64,000 nucleotides of DNA, from NCBI RefSeq assembly GCF_040939455.1, contig NC_134110.1:100717001-100781000 (forward strand). The letters are read 5' to 3'. Below, one piece after another: positions 12,966-22,829 of the stretch. Position numbers and translations under genes: made by a program. The notes beneath the pieces were generated by a model. It was given only the letters and a program-made list of their open reading frames with translations, had not been told where the DNA came from and made no database searches. Position 1 is the stretch's first letter, and the number at the start of each line of letters is the position of its first letter. This stretch comes from Microcebus murinus. Taxonomy: Eukaryota; Chordata; Mammalia; Primates; Cheirogaleidae.

Positions 12966-13086
12966 TTGGTTCATCTGTTTACTCATTTTAAAGAATTCTT
13001 TTAGAAATTGTAAACTGTATTACATTGCATATTCGGTATTTTCTGATCTGGATTCTCAGTAGCTGCCAAACCTTATCTATGGCCTA

Positions 13087-13142
13087 ACACAGTCTCTCTC
13101 TCTTCCCTTTTTAGTCTCTCTCTCTATCTCTTTCTTTCTCAC
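13087..13142. repeat. CT-rich low-complexity tract
   Basis: Interrupted (TC)n/(TTTC)n pyrimidine run on the plus strand. Confidence 0.85.
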
Positions 13143-13169
13143 TTTATATTTAAAAAGCATGCAATTACC

Positions 13170-14195
13170 CACATTTAGACAAACATGCTAATAAAAATAA
13201 ACAAATGGGATCTGATCAAATTAAAAAGCTTCTGCACAGCCAAGGAAACTATCATTAGAACAAATAGACAACCTACAGAATGGGAGAAAATATTTGCTCT
13301 CTACACTTCCGATAAAGGTCTGATAACAAGAATCTATCTAGAGCTCAAAAGAATTAACAAGAAAAAAATCAAACAACCTCACCAAGAAATGGGCAATGGA
13401 AATGAACAGAAACTTTTCTAAGAAGACAGAATAATGGCCTGAAAACATATAAAAAAAATGCTCAACATCTCTAAGCGTTAGAGAAATGCAAATCAAAACC
13501 ACAGTGAGATATCACCTAACCCCAGTGAGATTGGCCTGTATCAAGAAATCCCAAAACAACAAATGCTGGCGAGGATGCGGAGAGACAGAACACTCTTACA
13601 CTGTTGGTGGGACTGCAAATTAGTGCAACCTTTGTGGAAAAGAATTTGGAGATACCTCAGACAGCTACAAATAGAAATGCCATTCAACCCAGCATAGCAT
13701 TATTAGGCATCTACCCAAAAGAGCACAAGACATTCTATGAAGACATCTGCACCTGAATGTTTATGGCAGCACAATTCACTATTGCAAGGTCATGGAAACA
13801 ACCCAAGTGTCCGTCAATTCATGAGTGGATTATTAAAATTTGCTATATGTTTACAATGGAATATTACCCAATTCTAAGCAACATCAGTGAGCTAGTACCG
13901 CTTATATTATCCTGGATCAAGCTTAAGTCCATTATCCAAAGTGAGGTGACACAACATCAGAATAATGGGCTCCACATGTACTTGCCATCAAATTGGTACT
14001 GACTGATTAACACTGTGGTGATGTTCACCAGGGATTCAGAGGTTGGGGGGGGGTAGACCCATATCTGAGGGATGTGGTGAGCATTGTGGAGGGGAAGGGC
14101 ATACCTCTAACCCTTGCTAGGGAGAGGCAAAGATATAAAATGTAACCAAAACGTTCATACTTTCATATTTTCTTGAAATAAAATAAAAAGAATAG
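13170..14195 (+). mobile_element. L1 LINE, 5'-truncated, sense
   Basis: Sense-strand ORF2 C-terminal coding sequence followed by a 3' UTR and an A-rich tail ('gaaataaaataaaaagaat', about 14175-14193). Frame 13185-13421 reads [18 protein letters not shown]...WEKIFA, and 13757-14002 carries WKQPKCPSIHEWI then MEYYPI. Truncated at about 13170 within ORF2. Moderately diverged with stops, so inactive. The 3' UTR (from 13975, with a G-run at 14044) is unlike the human L1PA type, in keeping with a strepsirrhine or older primate lineage. Confidence 0.9.
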
Positions 14196-14219
14196 ACAAG
14201 CATGTTGTCTGATGCCTTC

Positions 14220-14560
14220 ATGCTTTTGAATGTGTGGTTCTTTCTGCAGGAACAGTAGCTTCCCCTCACCTCGCCACTGGAAAATTCCCAGACGTAATTC
14301 ATGTTGCGACTCCAATGCTGCCTCCTTTGCAATATCTTCTTTTCACCTCGGACTGGCCTCAGGGCTCCTATTAGTTCTCCTCTCACTGCATTTGGTGTAC
14401 ACATCCATTCAGACTATGGTCTAATACATTTGTAATGGTTGCTTTATTGGCTGGGCTCTTCTCTAGACTCTGAGCTCTCTGAGGGCAGGGACCATGGCCT
14501 TTTGTCTTTGTAGCCCAGTGCTTAGCACAAAGCTTGGCAAGTGATAGACCTTTCACAAGA
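14220..14560 (+). mobile_element. L2 LINE 3' end
   Basis: Carries the L2 3' signature 'gactctgagctctctgagggcagggac' (split here: 'ctctgagggcagggacca', then 'agcccagtgcttagcacaaa'). The usual TGAA-repeat end is lost. Confidence 0.75.
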
Positions 14561-15105
14561 ACATTCCAGTGCCTTCTTTCCTACCAGCTTCATACTTCAG
14601 TTTTCCATTTCTGTTTACTACATCTTTTTTGTTGTTGTTGTTCTTGACCTCTTTGGTCTTGTTAAAACAACAACTAAAGTGCTCTTTTCTTCTGAAATGC
14701 TTAAACCTCATGACACCAGCTATAGTCAAGGCATCCCCTCTCTGTACGTGGTAAAGTTGTGCACAAAGCAACAGGGGGCCCGAGGGTGCACACACTTGGT
14801 GATGCTGAAGAGCACACTGTAACCCAGGATTGGGACTTACTGAAAGAACCCCCAGCTTGTTGTTTGATACCAGAATATGTGACATTTCCTTGATCTGCAG
14901 TTTCCATGAAAACTGTGAGTTTGTTAAGGGCTCTTAACTGTCTTTGCAGCTCTGACACCTAGACCAGCCCAGAAAAATAGATTGTCCTCACAGTTATTAA
15001 TGTGAATTACTTTTCTCACAGGTGCTCAGTGGCAGGTCTTAGGTATGAATCTTTTAATCTAAATATAAGTGTATTGGGTTAGGGGTAGGTCTTAGTCCAG
15101 TGTAT
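14561..15105. other. unassigned non-coding sequence
   Basis: Open frames of 60-110 residues on both strands overlap each other and have no domain. A TTGTTGTTGTTG run lies at about 14628. No repeat named. Confidence 0.4.
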
Positions 15106-15109
15106 TTGC

Positions 15110-15245
15110 TTGGTAACTAATTAGGCAAATACTCACTTAGTTTCAGGCACTGGGAAGTTCTGGGAGTGAAATGGAAAGCAAAGCAGATAGGGCTGCTTCG
15201 CTAGTGAGGAAGGTGGGCTTCAATTAGCAAGTGCAATAAACAGTT
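15110..15245 (-). mobile_element. L2 LINE fragment
   Basis: Plus-strand words 'cactgggaagttctgggagtga', 'aaagcagatagggctgcttc' and 'gcaataaacagttgcaggtgctggga' match the antisense L2 3' end pattern. Diverged. Confidence 0.5.
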
Positions 15246-15249
15246 GCAG

Positions 15250-16250
15250 GTGCTGGGAAGGAAGAAATGTCATCTCTGAGATGGCATAACAAAAAACATG
15301 CTCCAGATCATAGGTAAGGCCAGAAATAATTTTTCTGTTGTTATCCAACAAGTTCACTTGCACTTAGGCATGACCCGTGACAGTTTGGTGGTTGCGATGC
15401 GATTCTTAGAGACTTCGCAGGTGAAGGGCACGGTCCCCTATAAAACTGCCCTAACCTTAGATGCCAGCCACAACTTCAGGGGTTCCCATCCCACCTGCAT
15501 TTCTGACCAGCTGGCTACAAACTGGGGCTTTCCACTATTCCCTTTGATATTTGGTAGAGTGACTCAGAATTCAGGAAAGTGCAAAAATCCAGCTTAAAAA
15601 AAAAAAAAAAAGAGAGAGACACACAGGGTGAGATCTGGAAGGGTCTCAGGTGGGATCCAGTGCCCTCTCTAGAGTCAGAACACTTCCTCCTGGCACACCC
15701 ACATGTAGCAATATGCACAGAGCACTGTTAAGCAGAGAAGCTCACCTATGCTTTGGTGTCTAGAGTTTTTATTGGGGTTTCATTACATAGTGATGGATTG
15801 AATCACTGGCCACGAGTTTGAACTCAAGTCTCCAGCCTTCCTCCCTCTTCCCTGGAGAACAGGCTGATACTATGTAGCTCAAAGTCCCAAACCTCTAATC
15901 ACACAGTGGGTCGTGCCCCTATCCTGAGTCACCTTGTCCTGAGTCACTCTTATCCTGAGCATAAACTAAGGGGAATAACAAACATACTTCTATCACTTGG
16001 GGAATTCTAAGGGTTTAAAGTTTCCCTCCCAGGGATGGGAGAAAAAAGTCAGAAACATTTCTTGTTACACAACAGTGGTTTATTTCCTCAACAGCATCCA
16101 TATACAGACATATAGCTAATTGACAGATAGATAATTGACAGAACAGCTGAAATTACATGCGGGAAGAGAGAGATTCATGGCCTAAGTCTGGGGAAACTTC
16201 ACAGTTGGGCAAATAGTGGTATGTGAACGTGTAATGTGAACCAACGTGGA
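15250..16250. other. unassigned non-coding sequence
   Basis: No named repeat. A 17-base A-run followed by GAGAGA lies at 15596-15620, which could be the tail of an unrecognised retroposon in the plus orientation. The 99-residue frame at 15298-15597 has no domain. Confidence 0.4.
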
Positions 16251-16254
16251 CATT

Positions 16255-16460
16255 GTCAGAGCACTTGCTAAGAGCCAAGTGAGAGTCTTGGTGCTTTCCA
16301 AATATTAACTCCTCGCAGCAATCTTATGAGGATTTATCATTATTATCTTCCTTTAACAACTGGGGAATGTGAGAGGTCTCACCCCAAATGATGCACAGCT
16401 AATGAGGGGGTACAGCTGTGTTGGGGGCCAAAGCCACACATATAACCACTGCATGTATAG
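16255..16460 (-). repeat. MIR SINE
   Basis: Plus-strand 'gcacttgctaagagccaagtg', 'aatattaactcctcgcagc', 'ttatgaggatttatcattatt', 'caactggggaatgtgagagg', 'gatgcacagctaatgag' in MIR antisense order. Confidence 0.8.
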
Positions 16461-16752
16461 GGCAAATGTTGAGATAAGAAAGTCAGAAAGAAGCAGATGA
16501 GATTAAGAGAATCATGAAATGATTATGTGCCACAGTGGCTGAGGCACAAGGGTCTATACTGGGGTTGTCATGGGCTGTATTCAGGAAGGTTAGTGGAGGA
16601 GATGTGATGGGAACAGTCTAGAAGGGTAGGTAAAAAGTGAATGACAAAGAGAATGAAGGACATTTTTTGTTTGGTGCGTGTGGTGTGGGGAGGGATGTCC
16701 TTGACCTTCGCACATTAGCTAGTGCTCTTGGTCTGGCCTCTGAGGCGTGCTC

Positions 16753-17215
16753 TTGTGTAAGGGAAACATTCTGCACCCCTCCCTCCTAATAACATGATTA
16801 AGTAACTATAAAAAAAGCACTTGACTAAACCTCAGCCTGATGCAAACTTTGTAACTTCTATCTTACAGAAACAGAGCTGCCAAATAGCATGGGTAAGCAG
16901 CTTTCGTAGGCCTTACCCATACAAGCTTTGTAGCCATGTTTTCTTCTGTAACCACCACCTTCCTCATAACAAAGCATATAAAAACCAGCATATTATTAAC
17001 CCCATTTGCTCAGAATTTGGAGGCGAGACCCCTCTGAGCCCGCATGTAATAAAAAGCCTGTTTTGCTGTACTCATGCGTGGCTCTTGGTTTGTTTCCGGT
17101 CCTGTTTCTGTCACACTTGGTCTCTCCTTCCTCTTCATTTGCCGAGCAGCGACCACTTTTAACTCTGCAACAGATTTGTGTCCCTTCTTCCACTCCTGTC
17201 CGTTCTCCACCCCAA
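16753..17215 (+). mobile_element. ERV1-type LTR (LTR-A), probable solo LTR
   Basis: Has the promoter/R architecture of a retroviral LTR on the plus strand: a TATA box ('gcatataaaaacc', about 16974-16985), then 25-30 bases on an R-like block (17008-17040) with a self-complementary stem GCTCAGA/TCTGAGC, then AATAAA at 17048-17053, then a pyrimidine-rich U5-like region. The outer edges are estimates; no clear TG...CA ends or target duplication were found. The R core is shared with the LTR at 43875-44292. The open frames across it (16821-17221) are not coding. Confidence 0.65.
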
Positions 17216-17224
17216 AATTAAATT

Positions 17225-17275
17225 GATCTGTGTGAAGTGTGACTTGGATCGTATGATGCCCCTCCTTAAAAGCTT
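17225..17275 (+). mobile_element. short L2 remnant
   Basis: The phrase 'ggatcgtatgatgcccctcc' followed by 'ttaaaagcttcagatag' resembles 'gatcatgtcactcctctgctcaaaa' of L2. Very short. Confidence 0.3.
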
Positions 17276-17277
17276 CA

Positions 17278-18162
17278 GATAGTATTTTTTTTTTTAACTA
17301 GAGAAGTTAAATTTTTTAGAGGTTTCAGGCTCACGACAGAATTGTGAGGAAGGTACAGGGGTCTCCGAGAGACCCTCCCCCAGACACATGCACAGTTGCC
17401 CCATTACCCACCTTCCACCAGAGGGTCCGTCTGTTACAACCAGTGGCCCCACCATGACATATCACCACCCAAAGTCCACACTCTACTTTACGGCCCTCCC
17501 TTGGTGGTGTACATTCTGTGGGTTTGGAGAAATGGGTAATGACATGTACCCAGCATTGCAGGATCGTGCAGAGCAGTTTCGCTGCCCTAATGGGCCTCCG
17601 TGCTCCACTGACTCATCCCTCCCTTTGCCTGGCCCATGGCGAGCACTGATCTTTTCATTGTCACCATGTTGTCTTTTATTGTCTGCCTTTTCAGAATGTC
17701 ATATAGTTAATTTGGAGCCATATATTTTGTGGCCTTTTCAGATTGGCTTCTTTCACCTAGTAATATGCGTTTAAGTTTCCTGTGTGTCTTTTCATGGCTT
17801 GAGACCCTCATTTCTTTTAGTGCTATTTAATAAGTAGTATTCCATTGTCTGACTGCAGCACAGTTTATCCATTCGCCTTGAAGGACATTTTGGTTCCCTG
17901 TAAGTTTTTCAATTATAAATAAAGTTGCTATAAACATCCACATGCAAGTTTCTGTGTGGACATAAGTTTTCAACTCATTTGGGTAAACACCAAGGAGCAT
18001 GATTGCTGGATGTATGGTAAGAGTAGCTTCGTTTTAGCCAAATCATCTTCTAAAGTGACTACCATTTTGCATTCCCTCCAGCAGTGAATGGGGTTCCTGT
18101 CGCTGCACAGCCCCCAGCATCTGGTGCTGTCAGTGCTCTAGGGTTTGGCCATTCAGTAAGTG
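17278..18162 (-). mobile_element. L1M LINE (antisense), first part
   Basis: From a T-run (17285-17295), 'aggtttcaggctcacgacagaat' and 'ccagtggccccaccatgacata' through 'ttcacctagtaatatgcg', 'atttaataagtagtattcca' and 'catgattgctggatgtatgg', this is an antisense L1M 3' UTR and ORF2 end. It breaks at 18162 and resumes at 18591 on the far side of an LTR. Confidence 0.8.
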
Positions 18163-18590
18163 TGTTAAGTAAAACTTATAGGAGGCCATTGGTTTGGATT
18201 GAGCTCTCGGCCCAACGGACCAAACCAAAACGGAGTTACTCATGCTGAAGTTCCACGTCCCCACGCCAAATCCATGATCTTCCTCTGACCTGAAAAATTA
18301 AGAGAGAGGGAGGAAAGCTAGGCAAATCCCTTCCCTGGACAATTTGAGCCAGCATGATAAGGAAGTCCCCTCTGCTTGAGTCTTTAGAAGAAAATAAACT
18401 TTGAAGTGATTCACCCCCTTTTTATTTTCTGTTTCCGCTTTCTTCACCCCCTTTCTGCCTACAAAGTCAACCTCCCATGCTTGGCGTATTGGAACACTCT
18501 TTTATTTTATGGGATGAAGCGTTGCCAGATTCTAGAATCACAAATAAAGCCCATTAAGATCTTTTCAGTTGTGTCATTTGTCTTTTGATA
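18163..18590 (+). mobile_element. ERV LTR (LTR-B) nested in L1M
   Basis: The flanks are consecutive L1M sequence (left 'ggccattcagtaagtgtg', right 'gataggtgtgtagtaggac'), so the 430 bases between are an insertion. Internal features fit an LTR: AATAAA at 18393-18398 and again at 18543-18548, and a start 'tgttaagtaaaac'. The duplicated target cannot be resolved because the site itself is GTGTGT-rich. The family was not named. Confidence 0.6.
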
Positions 18591-18662
18591 GGTGTGTAGT
18601 AGGACACAACTTGTTGTTGTTTTAATTTTCATTTCCCTGATGACATATAACCTGGAGCATCC
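18591..18662 (-). mobile_element. L1M LINE (antisense), continuation
   Basis: The words 'ggtgtgtagtaggacacaac', 'gttttaattttcatttccctg' and 'atgacatataacctggagc' continue the ORF2 antisense sequence that stopped at 18162. Truncated soon after. Confidence 0.75.
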
Positions 18663-18664
18663 AA

Positions 18665-19495
18665 GGGGCTTCATTCTTGGCATCACGTGGCAGGGAACAA
18701 AGATCAGTAATGAGCTGTATCAGACCTTGTCACTTCCTGGCATCTTAAGTCTCTGTGTGTTCTATGCAAGCATGTCCTCTCTCTTTTATCACACTTGCAT
18801 TCTTATCAAATCACAATGAGGGAGAACAGATGTTATTGTCCGAACAGCTGGCACCAGAATTTCTGTGTTTGATCCACTGCTTGGCTTAAACAGTGAGACT
18901 TTCAAGAGCAGGCCAAGCAGCAGGAGTACCTTGCCAGGAATGAGACAAGAAGGAGGAGTCACCATATTCTGGGTGGGGCAGTGGTGAGTGGTAAGGGCAG
19001 GAAGATTGAGGAGGAGAAAGAGGCAGCAGGAGGGAAGTGGAAAGGGACTGAGGTTAGGGGGATGCAGGGAGATGCCAGAGTTGGGGTGACCAGATGGAAT
19101 TTCGGGAACAGTTCCTGGTTCCTATAGCTTTCTTTGTGCACAAATACATTGAAAATAGATTTTATTTTGTGCCACTGTAGAAAAAAGAGACCAAAAGACA
19201 AAATACTCCATGATGCCAGAAGCACGTAGAAATTTGTGGAAATCTTGTCTCGTGCCTCGAATATCACAAGCTTAGGAATTTGGGTTTTCGAGGCAAGATG
19301 TTGAGATCCCGAGAAGTCAGGGAGGACCAGCTGACAACTGGGCTACAAAATATAGCTCAATAATGGATTTTGCAGCTGGGGCAGAGGTACCTATGACTCT
19401 TGGCTTTTTTTTTTTTTTTTTAACCACTTTGTTTCTCACCTCCAAGCAAATCCTTACACCTTTCGTTTGGAATACAAAGCACTCAGGTCTCAGTA
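18665..19495. other. unassigned non-coding sequence
   Basis: No family named. A 17-base T-run at 19405-19421 may mark the tail of an unrecognised minus-strand retroposon. A GA-rich patch at about 18950-19080 encodes a chance antisense open frame. Confidence 0.4.
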
Positions 19496-19499
19496 GTAC

Positions 19500-19680
19500 T
19501 TTGAGAAGTGGTTCAGATCATAGACTCTGGCACTGGACACTGGATTCAAACCCCAGCTCATGTTCCTTAGCTGTGTGATCTTGGGTATGTTACTTAACCT
19601 CTCTGTCTCACTTGTCCCATCTGTAGAATGAGGATAGTATTTCTTAGAGTTGCTGGGAAGATTCAAGCTTAGACATAGTC
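19500..19680 (+). repeat. MIR SINE, well preserved
   Basis: Clear MIR core: 'agaagtggttcagatcataga', 'ctctggcactggacactgga', 'ttcaaaccccagctcatgtt', 'gctgtgtgatcttgggtatg', 'ttacttaacctctctgtct', 'atctgtagaatgaggatagt'. Confidence 0.9.
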
Positions 19681-19689
19681 ACTGTTACG

Positions 19690-22255
19690 TTAGTGTTTGC
19701 TTCTCTTATTAGTATCTAGATAGATCAAGAGAGAGATTGAGACTTGAAACACAAAGTGGCTACACCATGAGAACTACATGCAGTGATCAAACTGGAAATA
19801 AAACTTCGTCTCTTGAATTTTGTTCCTTTCTTCTGAAAGGTAAAATGTTATTTGGAGACAGTGGAAAGAATTTATAAGCTCAAATTCAGGCTCCCCTCCA
19901 TTTCAGTAAGGTGCCAATTATCTTGAATTTGCCTGAAATCTAAGGCTGAAGTATTTTTTAGAAAAGAACATTTTCTTCCTACAGACTCTCACTTTCTTGT
20001 AGGAGAGGCTTTGCAGCTGAACTTGAATTCCCCCCACCAGAAGACTCTGGGATAAGATTTGTGCCGGCGGACGCTAAGCAAGCCCTGGGAAATGAATGCC
20101 AGGTCAGTCCCAGTGATCTCACGGGACAGAGCCCTGGACAACATGTCCCATGTTTGTACTTGCAACCTCAGAAATAGCAGGAGATTGTAGAGGCTTCATT
20201 AATTTTGAAACTTCGCTTAAGAGTTGCAAGAGAAGCTCTGAGTTTTCTGGAGGTTATCTGTCCAGAGAGGACAGCAGCTGTGCAGAGGACGAGACCGCCA
20301 CTGCTGACAGGACGTGGGGTGCGCACGGCCACTGGGGCAACCTTGGGAGGCCAGTTCTCTCCCCCCTCGGCAGAGAGGGGAGGGGTGCTCAGTCACATCC
20401 TACAGCCTCAAGGAGGCTTTCGAGCAGAAAAAGAGAGGGCTGTCCTGATAGCTGTTGGAAAGGCAAGCTTGTGGATGCTCAAGAGGCGACCGCCCTAGGG
20501 AGGCTCACGGCTTGACCGGCGAGAGTGGCTGGGAGCTGGCAGGGTGTCTGGGCTGCGTGGTGAGGGTCGGGCTGGACGGGACTCGGAGAAACACAGACTG
20601 ATCTTTTAACACTCAAAGAAAAGCAAATTGTCCCATGACTCTGCCTGTTCAGACAAGACAAGAGAAGATGTGCCCTGGCGCTGCGGGGGCTGGGCACCAG
20701 GGACAGAAACAGAAGGGAAGGGCAGCCAGCACAGGCCCACCCAGAGAACTCACATGGAGGCAGGCTCTGCCTGACTGGGTGGGGCTTTTTCTGTGCTGGT
20801 GGTCGGTGGTGGTCGTGCTGTGGATACTCCCTAAGTAAGAAATAAAGAGGGAATCCGTGCAGAACATTCTGGGGGGATGGGTCAGTATGACAGTGGATGT
20901 GCTTTCGGGGTTCTAGTTACTCTTACACATTTTCAGGCTTAATCCTTGTTTTGAATTTAGTCTCCTTTCTCCTGGGCAACTCCAAGAACAATCCAGTTCC
21001 AGGGGAAAGAGGGCCTGGAGACCACAGCTCATTCTGGTTCACTTCCTCCCTCTTCATCTGGCCCAGGAAGACTCAGAGGGGCTGTGAGAAGATGCCTCGT
21101 CAGAGCTCCCCATGCAAACAGTCCACAAGAATGTTCTCCTTCCTGTCCTTTAAGTCCCCAAGAAGACTTGAAGGTCGTCCTGTGATTGTCCATGTGACAT
21201 TTGGAAAAAGGGACAGCTTCTCAGCACATGCATGCCTTCAGTTCTGCATCGTGACCTCTGTGACCTCTAATTAGATGTCCTGTGTGACTTCATCAGAGTG
21301 TCCTTGAACCTCTAGTTTCTAGGCAAGATCATCTGCGTGTGGTTCCTAAGGATCACCGGGGAATCGCTTGTCATGAAGGGATGCAAGTGAAATAGAACTC
21401 CATTTCTGTCCCCAGGAAACTCACAATAAAAGTGGGATAAGTACCTATAATCAAAGACATATGAGTTTATCGGGGAAAAAAATGTAAACAATTCCAAAGT
21501 CATTTAAATATTCATGGTTCCTCCCAACTATTGGATTGTGTTTGGGTATCTGGTTTCTTTTTTATTTTCAACGAGTGTTTCTATATCCAATTCCAAAAGA
21601 GATAATCATTCAAAAGTTATGGACAGATTTTACCTACTTTGTAGAATATATAAAATGATCTCATGTAATAACAGTCATTTCTGCTTCACAAATGCCAAAG
21701 AAAATAAGCATTTGAAAATACATTTTATTGTGTGACTATAGCCTATTATATCTTCACTGCTGAAAGTTTCCAATAGATTAGAATTCTAGAGAATTCCTAA
21801 ATGCATTAGCTTCCTACCTGAATAGTTTGTGTGCATTAAAATAATACAGTGTGGTATCTTGACAAAATTTCCATTAAAAAAGTATTCCTATTCCCCTATA
21901 CTTGGCAGTCACAGCCTCAGAACTCTCCACAAGGATTTGTACACCTTTCTAATGGATCTTTCATTGAAAAAAAATGCGCATGGGATCAACCATAATTAAA
22001 AATAACTTTCTGAATTGACTCAGTAATCAGCACAGAGGCCCAAGGCACATCCTTTGCTTGGACATAGGGCAACTTCACACTTGGGAGAAGGACATGGCTG
22101 AGGAGAGGCATGATCCTCGGGGTGCTTCAAAGCCCTCACTTATATTCCTTTACATTTTCATGGATGAAGCACTGGTGTCAAGGCTTTAAGGCTGTTGTGA
22201 AATACAAATTCCCAGGATTGAGAGTGGGGAGCATGACCAGCCCTCATCAGCCTAT
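19690..22255. other. unassigned mostly unique sequence
   Basis: The longest stretch in the first third with no recognised repeat. Two overlapping plus-strand frames (20150-20515 and 20205-20498) and antisense frames around 20480-20870 lie in a moderately GC-rich zone, but I see no domain, no consistent splice sites and no codon pattern, so no gene is called. Confidence 0.45.
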
Positions 22256-22264
22256 CATGCCCCA

Positions 22265-22430
22265 GTCTGAATTAAGATCATATTTGAACTGGAAGCGCCT
22301 AAGAGATCATTTACTACATATGCTTCACTTAACAATGAGGAACTTGAAACCCAGAGGACATAAATGAATTGTCCACAGGGTGTGAACCTTGTAATTAGTA
22401 ACAGCTGGGACATCACACTCAGATTTCTTC
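22265..22430 (-). repeat. MIR-like SINE fragment
   Basis: Plus strand reads 'actggaagcgcctaagagatca', 'aacaatgaggaacttgaaac', 'ccagaggacataaatgaattg', 'cagctgggacatcacactcag', a degraded form of the antisense MIR-class consensus. The exact subfamily is uncertain. Confidence 0.5.
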
Positions 22431-22449
22431 TTTTGGGCAATTTCATTAG

Positions 22450-22750
22450 GTTTTCACTTGTGGGCGCTTTCTCCCTGGGCCTACTGTGCTGTTAGCTCTG
22501 AGTGTGAGCTGTTGGCCCGTGCACGGCCTTCCTGGGACACTAATGAGGTGGCTCCACAGAAGGCAGGGACGTTTCCTGGGAGTGGATGTGTGCATGTGTG
22601 CTTGCTGGGTGTGGGGGGCATTTCGGGCAGTGTGAGGGAAGGCGGGAGGCAGCAAGAGGCAAGCTGAAGTTGAGGGTGGAGCTGGTGAGAATCAGGCCGC
22701 CAGGCGCTGCTGCAGGGACGCAGCTGGGAGGCAGCCCGAGAGGAGGGAGC
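22450..22750 (+). other. GC-rich segment upstream of a possible first exon
   Basis: Noticeably richer in G+C and CpG than its surroundings (CpG at, for example, 22466, 22517, 22524, 22569, 22625, 22650, 22699, 22706, 22719). No TATA box seen. If the exon at 22751 is real this would be its 5' UTR and a weak CpG-type promoter. The frame of the exon stays open upstream to an ATG at 22586, so the true start would not be settled by stops. Confidence 0.3.
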
Positions 22751-22795
22751 ATGGGAGACCGGCCAGCGCTGGCTCTGGGGCTCCCCTTATTCGTG
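22751..22795 (+). CDS. possible first coding exon with signal-peptide-like start
   Basis: Seen: an ATG with A at -3 and G at +4 (strong initiation context) opens 15 codons giving MGDRPALALGLPLFV, short and hydrophobic with an early charged residue, like the beginning of a secretory leader. It is followed at 22796 by GTGAGT, an exact donor consensus, after ...CGTG. The upstream 300 bases are GC-rich. I do not recognise the protein, and no second exon was identified in the 41 kb downstream, so this could equally be a chance match. The first intron of a secreted or membrane protein gene can be very long, which leaves the idea open. Confidence 0.25.
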
Positions 22796-22829
22796 GTGAG
22801 TCCGGGAGTGCCTGCTTCCTTCCCAGCTC

